A stretch of 64,000 bases of DNA from NCBI GenBank assembly GCA_007844125.1, contig CM017569.1:10320519-10384518 (forward strand). The letters run 5' to 3'. Position numbers and translations under genes: made by a program. Below, one piece after another: positions 23,946 through 35,444 of the stretch; the stretch's first letter is position 1, and every line of letters begins with the position of its first letter. Origin of the DNA: Sinonovacula constricta. Its lineage: Eukaryota; Mollusca; Bivalvia; Cardiida; Solecurtidae. Under the pieces are notes generated by a model that had not been told where the DNA came from, made no database searches, and saw only the letters and a list, made by a program, of their open reading frames with translations.

Positions 23946-26655
23946 GCAAATAAACTACATCATGCAATTTATTCTACAAAATTTTCAGCAGAGGTCAGGC
24001 TAAATCCAGTTTGTAAGCTTTACTACAAAATGAAATATAAAAGTGCTAAGCTATCCAGCAGTAAGAAACAAGCCAGCCGTACACGATTTGTATGCTTTTT
24101 AGTACATTCAAATGTCTGCATTCTAGTGTCAACGTAACCAGTGAACGAAATAGCAAATAGCAACGAATACATGCGTCCACTTCTATTTTCACGTACGAAA
24201 TTATCCATGGGGCTTAAATTTAATGCTCGGCCTTTAAGTAGGAAAATTTCAAGTGAATTTTGCTCACTGAATTGAGGCGGCTGGATTCTATTTAAAGCTT
24301 ACCAGGATGAACTAGATGTACGGAAGATAAAGTGTTGTTATCTCTTAAATGTTACACATTCACGGAAGAAATGTGGCTAAAATAAATCAAACATTAATCG
24401 TATAATTTGACACGATAAAATGGTTGGACACTTGAACTTTATTTATTTGAGCTATTAATACGACTATTTGTCTTAGGTAGGAATGCAGGGATCAAGATCC
24501 CTTTCCTACGCAGTCATGATATTACAGTGAATGTAATGCTATATCTCTTTAAATGAACTTCTTCATATATAGATCCAGTTTATTTTAATGGGTCTATATA
24601 TACACAAATCAAATAAGGACACAACATATTGCTTTGGTTATATAAACAAGTGAAATCATTGTAAACACAAATAGGGTCATCGTCAAATATATCATAACAA
24701 TTGAGTGTTAATATTCATAACCAATGGTCGTATTGTTTTATCTAACCTTCTTTTGCAGGACTGATTATCGAATCACCCGATTAAAATCACCCATTTAAAC
24801 CCCTGACGCGTTATATTTAGAAGTATCCGGCTTGTTAGCATGAGCGCGGACATCTGTATCAATCCAATGATAAAGGGTGATTGAGCTGGAAAACGAGGTG
24901 CGGTAGATTGATCTGTTTTACATGGCAAGTTTTTTCGACTGAAGGATTCTTCGTTGGTATGTTTGCTACTGTTTGTATTTCTATGATGAATTTTAAAATT
25001 TATCACATTGTTTTATAGCAAAAGTATAAACATAGCGGTTTATTTCATTGTTAAACAGCAAGATAGCTAAGAGCAGAGAAAAAACAAAACAATAAAACGC
25101 GCTATTATTTTTTTTTTATAATTTGAGGCGGACTAAGATTCAGATAGTCCATATTTGTTGTTTCGCAGATTTCAACAGGCAAGCAAAGAAACAAGAGAGA
25201 TTTTGAGGCATTTTTGATCGCTTTTTAAATGACTTGAAAAGTGTTTGAACTGAACATGAAGGTTTAATGTTCTAGGTCAAAGTGACATCCTGTTTTTTTA
25301 TTGTTTGACGTCGTTATGCCACCATATGCTCTAGCAATTGTGTTCTTGGTGTGTATGTTTGCTTATTTGTTACACCGCAACAACACAATAGTGATCATCT
25401 TTGCAAAGTTCATTTAATTATTGCTGGAGAAATATCCATAATATGTGTCTGAGTAAAACCACCGAAATCCTCGAAAACACCAACTGCAACAACAAAAAGT
25501 AGCAGCCTTAGGCTTATGAATGTTAGACTTGTTTAGAAACAAATGTTCCGTAAAACCAGGTGCGTTTTATAACACATATACCCAGCGTAAAAAAAATACA
25601 TTGCATTTAAATTTATAACACAGCTGTATTAACAACTTTAGGAGAATAATACAACTCAATCTTTAAATAGTATCTATACATTTACTTTCTTCTTTGATAA
25701 TTGGAATATATTGTCTGCTAAAATGGTCAAAGCGGCCGGAAAAACAACAACAGGTAGTGCAGTGGGCCATGATAAACCATAATTTTACGGGATGTTGTGA
25801 CAATCGTTTTGAATATGATCTATGAGCTTTGGTCTGATTAAAAATGCTTAAGTAACATTAAAAAGCCATATCGGGAGAATGGCCATACATCTGCCGGTCA
25901 TGTGTTTTTGACAATATTTGTTTCCAGCAAGCTTGATAGAGGGCCATCAAAGGAACTCATTTAGCAAATATCAAAACGCTAGCTCTTGTAGTTTCTGACA
26001 AGAACATTTTCAAAATGATTCCATATAGCCATATATAGAAAATAGCCACGCGTCCTGTGGCCATGCTTTTGATGGATAAAAATGTTTGAATAATCTTAAT
26101 AGTGCAACATGTATACCAAATATGAAGGCTATAATTCTTGTACATTCTGACCAAACATTTTTCAGAAGTAATACTTTATAGCCCACTGAAATGGAAAATG
26201 GCTATGCACAACCACCACGTTGCGACTATTTTCAAAGGTTTACTTTACTGTCATGAGGAAAATTAGTTATTGACAAATAAAAATTCTTCTTATTCCCCAT
26301 GCCTGCTAAAACTTCCGTTGCGGGTTGGTTAAATTGGGCCAGCGGTTTAGTATGCTTGTTTCAGCTAAATACACTGTCCATTTTAAGAAGTTTTGCAGTG
26401 CACAGTAATCGCTGATGTCTAATATAAAAACCTCTGCTTCATTAGTCTGACTGATCCAAGGGGACTTGGACTTTTATTGCAGTAGGTCTGTATGTCAAAA
26501 TTAAGTTTGTCACTAACATTTTCATATAGAAACAGAAGAAATTTAGGATTTTATAAACCCCATTATAAATTGCTTTTAAAATATATCTCTCGGGTTTGGT
26601 CTTGTACTGGGGTCGTTTTCCACCTTCAAAGGTGCCCTAACTGATACGGCTTCTC
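23946..26655. other. Upstream region of the lectin-like receptor gene, nothing firm
   Basis: The receptor gene that begins near 26.66 kb should have a signal-peptide exon in this stretch, but I could not identify it. Open frames at 24023-24208 (minus) and 24773-25006 (minus) show no domain. No mobile-element ends were recognised. Confidence 0.4.
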
Positions 26656-26659
26656 ACGA

Positions 26660-29577
26660 AATGAGACTAGTGTTTGTTTGCATAAGTTACAACCCATGCG
26701 TCTGTTAAAAAGAATCATGACGTTGATGTTACGTGATGACGTTAATGTGACGTGGATGGACGCCAGTAGTTTATGTGGCAACCAGGGTGGATCTCTCGTG
26801 GTTCTTCCTTGGAATTCGCTTGACATCCAGGACGCCAAGAGGAAGACAGCTTTCTCAAAAGATCAGACAGCATGGATTGGCAATATTAACGGTAAATTCT
26901 TTGTAAAGAAAATAGGTTGACAAAGCGTTTTCCAGTGTATTTTTATATTGTAGGCCTGCTCAAAGGCACCATTCAGTGACTTCATACTAAGGATGAACGT
27001 GTATAACCTATCGCAAAGCCGGCTTTACGCAGAGTATTTTTTATTTTATACGAATGCATTATATTCGATTTATAGATATTGAAAAAAAAGATTCCAAAGT
27101 AACTCATCAGCACTACTTTCAACACAAATAATTGTGGCTGTTCGCCTAAACAAAAGCCAATGAACAGCAAACCCTCCTGTTTACCCCCGTTAACCAGTTA
27201 CTGACATGTAAGGCTTTTATACCGAGGTCGTTGGTTTAAATCACATTTTTTTGTCAAATAAAATGTCCTATTCATTAGAATTGTTTTTTTTTTTACATTT
27301 GTCACACAAAGATTATAATTTCTGATTGTGCCTTTATAACAAAACAAACAAAAAAAATAATAAGACAAACATTTACTACCTTTCATATTGTAAGATGTTT
27401 AACTTTGAAAACACATCACATGTAACCCCCATACGTTATTTTTTTCTTTCCAGAAACAATTAATCAATGCACATACATTTCCTATTTTGAACCTTCTATT
27501 CTGTATGAGAACTGTTCAGTGTTGATGGGATACCTCTGCCAAACTAAAGGTGAGCTTTGTTGAGTCGAACAAATACATGGCCAGTAAACATACTTTATTT
27601 AAACGATGTTAAGGACAACTGGGGTTGTTTCAGGGCAGCATTGCCTCGAGTGCTTAAAACTTTAAGCTCGAGTATGAAATTGTTCCTGACCTGGTTGGTC
27701 AGGTTTTGGTTAAAAGATAAAATCTGACCAATGAAATGCCTGAGGTTTTCTCAGACTCGAGCTCAACGTTTTATAATGTCAGGGCCTGGGTCCAGGAAGA
27801 AGTATTTTGCAAGTTGAAATTTGAGCTTAATCAAAATCACAACTCGGAAATGTTTCAGGCCATGAGAATCTAAGGGTGTACATTTCAAAGACTGTTCTTA
27901 AACAACAACAGATTCTTATAATATAGTTCTACCCATTTTTTCCACATCGTTTCAATATTTATCAGATGAGGCTTGTAACTGGTTTAGGAGTTCAGAATAT
28001 TATTAATTTGACGGTTCGGTTTATGCCCGGATTTATTTCTGTGTTTTGATATATCGCGTTGTTAATAAGTGTTATAAACAAACTCGTTTTCATGATAAAG
28101 CAAATAATATCATATTTCTTCTCAGAAGCGACACCAGGTACCCAGAACACGAATATAGTTGTCGCATATACGTTGGCGGCCTGTTTTCTGATCCTTGCCC
28201 TAGCTGTAGGTATCGTCCTGATCTGCAAACGGAGGCACGGATCGTGGTAAGACTGGGCCAGGGTATGAACTGTATGTATAAACATAGACACCTTGTCAGA
28301 TGGTGTACGCACCTGACAAGACAGATCACGGCCGCGCGACAGCCAAGGCTCCGCAGACAGCATGCGACAACTTTACATACATTATATTTAAACGATTTCA
28401 AATGCCTTTCTCTGCTTAAACTTTTTTCTTTTCGGTAGCTTTCAAATGATACCACATTATTCAAATGACAAATAACAATAGCCAACCAATCCCCACTTCA
28501 ACCAAAATACAACAAAAACAAAACAAACTCGGTTTACAAATGACCCCTCGTTTTGCTAGGTCGGGTAAATATTTTATATAATTGATTACACTCATAATAT
28601 GTCTTAAATAATAATTACATATCATTGTTACGTAAATATTAATTAAGTATTTAAGGTATTTATATGATGTTATATACGTCTGGTGATTACTCTTAGCCTG
28701 TACGGAATAGCGTTAGAGCCATCGAGACTGGCACCTTTCTCGAAAACAGCATAAAGCGAGCTTTATTTTGCTACTTCCCTCATACCTTTTAAACTTTTGT
28801 TTTAGGCCAACTTTCAAGCAGCGTAAAAGGAAAAACGTACCACAGCATAAGACTGTCAACACAAAACAAACTCTTTCCTCTATCAGCAAAGACACCCTTC
28901 CAAGAGCCAACATGAATATCTTTTGTAATGATGTGTATGTTGTGCAGGCGAAACCAGAGGACAAATACAACAACGCCGAGGATAATTTACAACCTGTTGG
29001 TCACCTACATAATGCCAAGCCTATCTCTGATAAGCTTGGTGTGGAAGAGTCTACTTACCCTCCAACTTATTTTGACTTAGACAAAACAGCTTCAGAAACA
29101 AAAGTTGCAGCTACGTTTGGAAAGACCGCAGGCGTACTGCATGAAAGCATGTATAACTCTGAGGTTTCGGATGAAGATTCTAAACAGGATGACAGTAATT
29201 ATCGTTCCTTGAATGCAGAATGTGAAACAGATGGATTAAAGATGTGTGGGTATTCGACAACGGATCCTAGAAAGATATGTTATAGAACTGCCAATGATGG
29301 CATTCAGGCGTATTCATCAACAGATCAGGAGAGAAAAGCAACGAGCAGAATCTACAATCATATAAATCATAGCTACAGACCAGACGAAGTGGATGTATCA
29401 TCCTACGATACGGTAGATAGATCTGTAATGCCGGCCGTGGTGCCGTGTCAATATGACGACCATGTGTACAATGTTGGCGAGAGTGACGTCATGGAAGATT
29501 CGGCCTACGACTTAATGACTGCGACGGTCGAAACATTTGGACAAGACCCGTCCTACGACACCGTAATGGTGGGGTAA
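26660..29577 (+). CDS. C-type-lectin-like single-pass receptor with tyrosine-rich tail (5' end incomplete)
   Basis: Exons are about 26660-26891, 27454-27549, 28126-28246 and 28806-29577; phases join cleanly at every junction. Exon 1 carries a C-type lectin fold core: VTWMDASSLCGNQGGSL and TAWIGNING. Exon 2 supplies the closing cysteines (NQC...ENCSV...YLCQTK). Exon 3 is a juxtamembrane stretch plus the membrane span VVAYTLAACFLILALAVGIV and a basic stop-transfer KRRHGSW. Exon 4 encodes a ~257-residue cytoplasmic tail with many Tyr motifs: YNHI, SSYDTV (ITIM-like), YDDHVYNV, YDLM (YxxM) and a second SYDTV near the end. The protein is probably a cell-surface recognition receptor. No signal peptide exon was found, and the long-loop part of the lectin domain is short. 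A 19-bp duplication sits in exon 1. Confidence 0.75.
26719..26757 (+). repeat. 19-bp tandem duplication inside the lectin-domain exon
   Basis: GACGTTGATGTTACGTGAT (26719-26737) is followed at once by a near-copy beginning GACGTTAATGTGACG at 26738. Nineteen is not a multiple of three. Removing one copy joins the downstream lectin frame to KKNHDVNVTW, which looks more natural than the frame present. Confidence 0.7.
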
Positions 29578-30729
29578 AGCACTGCAAGTTAACCTAATAC
29601 AGTGATAAATAGGATTTTACTGTAAGGGTTTCGTGTAGACTATTAAAGAAGAAATGAATGAAGGAACTTAAACTTCAAAACCTTACCCCTGCCTTTAAAA
29701 TACAAAAGATCCAAGTCGGAGTGAGAAAAACATTGATTCTAAACTTTATCCAGTCAGGGCACTTTTCATGCCATATTTATCTGTAATCGGATACTGTTGC
29801 ACTCTTTTGTAACAATAAACATACAAAAAATAATCGTTTTGGCTAAATCAGAAAGTGTCACTTTAAATAATTTTAACCTCATAAAGATTATTTTCCTGGG
29901 AGCCCCTGAAGATGGGAGACACTGCCGATTGCTTACAGCACCACCTTACAAAAGAATGTACTAAGTGTATGTATATTATAAACGCTCTTATAAGCCATCA
30001 AGAAAATTGTATCAGATTGTGTTTTCTTTCATATTTGTATATATATATGATTATGCGTAATTGATTACATACCTTGTAGCTATTCCATAACAATAGCTAT
30101 TCCATAACAATGGTTATTTAAAAAAAAAAACTGCCGATTTTTTGTTATTTCATGAACTGCCTAAAAAATCAGAAATTAAACTAAGACCTTAGTGAAATAT
30201 TATAGCAATTAAATTAATTTCAAGATACTTTAAGAATTGCTTTGTTTCAATTTGACTGTAGCACATGCATTTAAACTAGTTTGTTTAATATGCGCTATGT
30301 TATTTTCAGCATATTTGATTGTAAGCAATTTATGAAGTCAGTTTGATAAAATTGTACAACACTATAATTAAAGACCAGTATCACTGAAGTGCATAAAAAT
30401 GTAGGAAGAAAACATTAGATTGCTATGGGACATGCTGCATGTATTGTGTGCAGAAGGAAAGTCAGGTATAAGCATGAACACTATTATGCTCATCAAAACT
30501 TGAACCTAAATGGCTCTGTTTGCTATGACTTACAATGGCATAAAACATTATTGTTCAATACAAATGTAATAGTTGTTTTATTTCAATGATAGTTGGAATA
30601 CCAAAATTGAATGTGATTTTTCTAACAGTGGATTTTAACTGTACAGCATAATTATTATAAAGTATTGTAAATGTAAAGTATTTAAAGTGTATTATTGTTG
30701 TTTTGTGTATATATTTACCAAATATTAAC
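29578..30729. other. 3' flank between convergent genes
   Basis: A polyadenylation signal AATAAA lies at about 29814 for the receptor gene (plus). On the minus strand an AATAAA (TTTATT on plus) near 30570 could end the prominin transcript, but this is speculative. No other gene is seen. Confidence 0.45.
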
Positions 30730-31560
30730 AAGAGGGTCATGATGGCCCTTAATCGCTCACCTGAGGACATGAGCTTTTAGTAGGCTCATATCTGGCATCA
30801 AGTAATTAAGAGTTACTTACTTTAGAAATCTTTGGTGAAGATTGGACCGTTACTGAGGCCACTGGGCTATTAATACTTTCTATAATTTTACCTAGTGACC
30901 TACTGAATCCATGCGGAAACATATTTAAGATTTCATACTGGCAAACATTCTGGCCAAGTTTGGTGAAGATTGGGCTATCATTAAGGCCTGTGTTTTTACA
31001 AGGTTTTTCTAAAATCTGAGCCTGTTTTTAACCCCACATAACCTTGTTACAAACTCAGCCAAGATTTCTTGCAGGCAAACATTTTGGCCATGTTTAGTGA
31101 ACTTTGAGCCATAAAGTTGGTCTCTAGTGTGTTGACAAGGATTTTCTGACTTTTGACCTAGTGACCTCTTTTTTGACCCCATGATGAACTCAGTCAAAAT
31201 TTCATGCAAACATTCTGACCAAGTTTGATGAAGATTGGGCTATAAATGTGGCCCTAGTGTGTTCACCAGCTTTTTCTAAGAATTGACCTACTTTTTGACC
31301 CCACGTGACCCAGTTACGATCTCATTTAAGATTTTATTAAAAAAAATTGAGCAAGTTTGGTGAAGATTTGGCTATAAATGTGGTCTCTAGTGTGTTCAAG
31401 TTTTCCTATAACTTGACCTTTTGTCCCCAGGTGACCGAATAATAAACTCATCTAAGATTTCATACAAACATTCTGACCAAGTTTGATGAAAATTGGAGAA
31501 AAACTGTGGCCTCCAGCATGTTCACAAGCTAAAATATTGTCGAAGCAGTATCAGAAAAGC
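30730..31560. repeat. Bivalve-type dispersed repeat, ~125-bp degenerate units
   Basis: The segment opens with AGAGGGTCATGATGGCCC and TCGCTCACCTGAGG. It continues with about six diverged units, each with a CCAAGTTTGGTGAAGATTGG-like block (near 30825, 30955, 31090, 31218, 31347 and 31478) and a TTTTTGACCCCA/GTGACC block. I know this family as widespread in bivalve genomes. It lies between the 3' ends of the receptor and prominin genes. Confidence 0.75.
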
Positions 31561-32216
31561 TCACCTTTTATAAGTATGTAATATTAAAATGCATGAAACA
31601 AAGAATGTCAACACAAATTGTAATTTAAATTTTTAATAAATTAAAAGTATAACTGTTCAGAAACATTAACAATTTTTTTAGTTATTTAAATAATTAAAAC
31701 AAAATTAAAACAATTTTAACAAAATAAACTCTGAGTATAATAATCAGAAATTGATCATCCTGAATAGTTTCGATTCAGATCAGCCTACTCTTACTGGAAG
31801 TTGTCTGGACAGAAGCTCAAGAGTCTGGCTGTATAAATAGTTCCTTCCCAATGTAATTTTAAGTCAATGATCAAGTTGTGGGTTATGTCATGGTTTAGGC
31901 TGATAAATTTGTACAAAATCTATACTTAATTGAAACTATCTGCTTGAAACTACATGCAAATCTATCTGATCGTATTGTTGCAGTCCTAATTAAGTAGTAA
32001 GCTCTCTGCAAAAAGGGCAGCACCCACTTGTCTGCTTACATAGTTTACAATATTAATTTCAAGAAAAGGTAAACAAGTATTACGCACAATTTTACCTGAT
32101 TTGCTGCACACTTTCATGCATAAATTCCACGCTTAAAGGAGTAAAACATGTTGAGTAAACAGGTCAACAGTTTCTACATCAAACAGGGACTGTTTCCTGA
32201 ACTAGAGGTGTTTTCA

Positions 32217-34042
32217 GAACTAGAGGTAAGTCATCTGGGTGGTTGATTTGGCTGTGCTGGCAGAGCCAAGCATAACAGGGATGGATGATGGTGGCTTTCT
32301 GACAGAATTCGTATTTAGGATGGACAGTGGAGTATATTGTGACATACTGCCTTGCTGGTTTGTTCTATAATGGTATTGCAACCTATATCCAGGGTTTCTT
32401 CCTCTAGACTGTACATAGTTGTGTTTGTGTTTGCTTGGTATAAACATCTGCGTGTACGTCCTCATGGCTATTTCTGCCAGAGCTGGAGGGCCTGTAGCAG
32501 TTGCTGGATTTTTCAATCCCTGCTACTTCCTGTTCTTGTGAGGAGACAGAATTTGCAGGAATTTTCTACATTCATGTTCCTCTGTGAACATAATCTGCTT
32601 CACTGTTAAGAGCCATTGAAGGTGATGTAGATACTTGTTGCATACTTTCAGTCCAGCTGGATAAGGTCGAATTTCAATATCGAGTATTTTGTAGGTATTG
32701 CTTGATCTGAGCTTCTTGCTGTAGGGTTTTCCCAATTCATCAACTGATCTCCGTTTCTCATTTTGCAACTTATTAGTTGCTATGAGATCAAATGCATGTT
32801 GCTGCTCTGCACTTTCTTTACGTGAACTCAATGGGGTACTATTTCCTATCCTTATTGAAGTTATCTTCAAACGTTTTTTCACTACTGGTTAAGTGTCGGT
32901 CGAAGGCGTTAGTGAGCTGAGTAAAGGCTTTTGGCTCATTTTGCTTCATTGTTTTCATACTGGTTGTTACAGTTTATATCCTTAGCAGAAAGTCTTTCAT
33001 CATTATGTGCATTTCCTTTGATTTCCCTGCGGTACAGATTGTCTGATTGGGTAGACTCTGGATTACGTTCCTGGCAAATAGATGAGGAGACTTTAGACCT
33101 GCAGAGGGCACATGTTATATTTGAGAGATGTTTCTCATCAACATAATTCAGATATTGATGAAAGCTTTCCGCATCTTGGTATTGCAACTGCTTTGACACT
33201 TCTGTTAGATCACCTTTAGTCTGTGTGACTTTGGGAATCATTTTTCTGCCCTTTGATTTGTCTAGAGGTAAATTTGATGCTGATATTGTTGTATTCTTCA
33301 TCTCATTTTCCATCATTTCCTCATGAATATCAACATTGATGAAATTTGTTCGATTGAGATTTCTTTCTGAAGGTAAATCAGTATTAGGGTCATCGAGGTT
33401 AGAGCTATAGTTATAAATAGCTTTCCCAGTAGATGTCTGATAATTACTCCTAGCAAAAGGTTCATTGGTGTCCAGGTTTTCTCTGGTTATCATGCTTGAA
33501 AGCATAGTCTGTTAGATATGATTTCTTAGCCACTGCTTGTCTGTCTTGCTTTCTAGAGAAGTGTGTAATTGTGTACAAACTAGAATCTTCTTTTTCGAGC
33601 CATTGTGAATTATTAACTAAATTACTAGTACGTTCCAGTATTTTAGGTGATTTTGCTGCTAATGTGTATTTTTTTAGGTTCAATTTTTCGTAGTTTTGAT
33701 GTTTAAGATTGCTGATATCTTTATCGAAAACCCTTGTCTCCTCCTAGAGTTAGCCTTCGTATGTGTATCATCTTCAAATATTCGATGTGATCCTTCCTCA
33801 CAGTTTGACAAATGCACATTGTCAAAACAGCTACCCACCTCTCTGATAATTTCAGGGTTACTGCCATGATTCACAAGCTGTATTCTGTTGAAGGCTCATT
33901 GACAGGCATTTGTCTCAGCACCAGAATCAGTTAACCCAACATTAACTGGAGCATGCAGAGATTTACATAGTTCATCAACATTGTCCATCTCCTTTAGACT
34001 TACACACTGAACTGCCCAAGGTTCACCTGCAGAGCTTAACAT
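32217..34042 (-). pseudogene. Coding-like tract behind the prominin stop, broken by frame changes and stops
   Basis: Right after the prominin stop (34046-34044), an ATG at 34042 opens a second frame. It runs, across one TGA at 33898-33896, down to 33680. Open stretches in alternating frames then follow almost end to end: 33720s-33462, 33505-32936 (190 codons), about 32950-32835, 32882-32523, and 32520-32220 in the same frame after a single TAG. The composition is polar and protein-like throughout (for example LPLDKSKGRKMIPKV and QNEKRRSVDELGKP). I recognise no domain. It may be a former C-terminal extension of prominin that has lost its frame, a separate dead gene, an unusual 3' UTR, or intact coding damaged by sequence errors. 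Confidence 0.5.
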
Positions 34043-34043
34043 G

Positions 34044-35444
34044 CTATGGCTGACAAGTAGCTCTCAAGCTTTGTTGCAAATTTTTGATACGAAGTAATTC
34101 TGGAGTTCCAGATCCAGTTGCAAACTTTCGCCGTTGTTGTTGCATTTTCTGTCTCGCCACATGCAGAATGGAGGATGAGACTATGGGCAGTCTGAAATAA
34201 GATCTATTCAGCCTACTGCTATTATTGTTGTTTTGGTTATCTTGGGAATGTTGTGCTGAAAGGTCGGTTTGCACAGAAGACATCTTAATCACAACTGCTG
34301 GTGATGTGGTGTTGATTGCTGCATATCTGTTCTTATCAGTGGAAATTGATTTAATCATGTGGGGCTTGCTGCTAGGATATCTAAAAATAAATAGGGATAG
34401 TAAGGTACTTATGAAACAGACTGCAGGGCAATTATCAATATGAATCAGCTGATGCTACATATGTAAGCATTCTTGCGCCATAATTGTCTTAATTTGACAA
34501 AGGTCAGATATTGGGGGTATGTAAATTTGAAACACCTAAATTTTGTTTTGATTTTTCTTTTACAATAAGTCATTATGTTGAAATGCTATAAATGTTGCTG
34601 AAGGAACTCTAATAGTCTCAACTGCTGACCAAACTCTGCCACCTTTATTGTTTGACATTGTTTGTTGAATTTATCATCCCACCAAAAGTATTTCAGATAA
34701 ATCTGCCTTCCATCTGTGTATAGCATGCTGTGAATACCTGGCACAATACTACACCTAGTCACATTATTCTGACACGGGGCCAACCAGTCGCGATAGCACC
34801 CTTACATAAAGTTGAGTGTTAGCAAAGAAGATATCCCACTACCATTTTCACAACTTTGGTTTGTCATGGGATCAAACCCAGGGCCTCTTGTACATGGAGG
34901 TGATGCTTTACAGATTGCGCTACCAGGTCTCATTCTTGACAATGAGAGAGAGAGCTTCATATTCATGAAGAAAATCTTACCTGAAATATTTCATCATGGT
35001 GCAGCTTGCTACCATCAGGAAGATAGTGACAACACCTCCAGTATAGAGGGCAGTCCAGAGTACATTCTGAATGAAAATATAGTACAGTTTTAATTACTTA
35101 ATTTGAACATTCTAATTGGCATAAACTTTATAATTACTATATACCATAAATATGCGTTATTTATCAGACTGACAGTTGAGATTCTTATGTCTTCCAATGT
35201 CAGACAAGGAAATTTCTGTACAGGCATATGGAAATGCAAACATATAAGAGAGAAACTCCAGAACAAATAACCACCCATGAATATAAATTATCTGTGCAAG
35301 TATAAAAATTCTGTCGAGTAATAACAGAGAAGTACAAAAATTGTTTACAACAAAAAGAAAGATATGGATACATACAACCGAGTCCAAGAAGTGCACACAC
35401 GTGGATGCTGTGATGGTGTCATAGAAGTTGGTGATCACCTGACA
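34044..35444 (-). CDS. Prominin exons 22-24: TM5 and cytoplasmic tail
   Basis: Exon 22 (35376-35444) encodes CQVITNFYDTITASTCVHFL, the conserved pair of cysteines before TM5. Exon 23 (35222-35310) encodes NFYTCTDNLYSWVV and TM5 (VVICSGVSLLYVCISICL); its acceptor is TACTCGACAG and its donor GTACAG is weak, so its 3' edge is tentative. Exon 24 (34044-34380) starts after a clear TATTTATTTTTAG acceptor. It encodes a polar tail with Asn and Gln runs (DNQNNNNSS, KMQQQRRK) and stops at 34046-34044. With these joins the phase is continuous (0, 2). Confidence 0.78.

Noticed and set aside
28046..28485. Open frames of about 120-130 codons on both strands over the receptor's third exon
   Set aside because: The phase-consistent exon 28126-28246 with its membrane span explains the region; the others are shadows.
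32352..33146. Plus-strand open frames near 32.4-33.1 kb
   Set aside because: They are antisense to the coding-like tract on the minus strand and lack protein character.
35157..35307. Alternative frame for prominin TM5 (IIYIHGWLFVLEFLSYMF...)
   Set aside because: It is also hydrophobic, but the chosen frame (NLYSWVVICSGVSLLYVC) keeps the phase from exon 22 and fits the expected sequence after the conserved cysteines.
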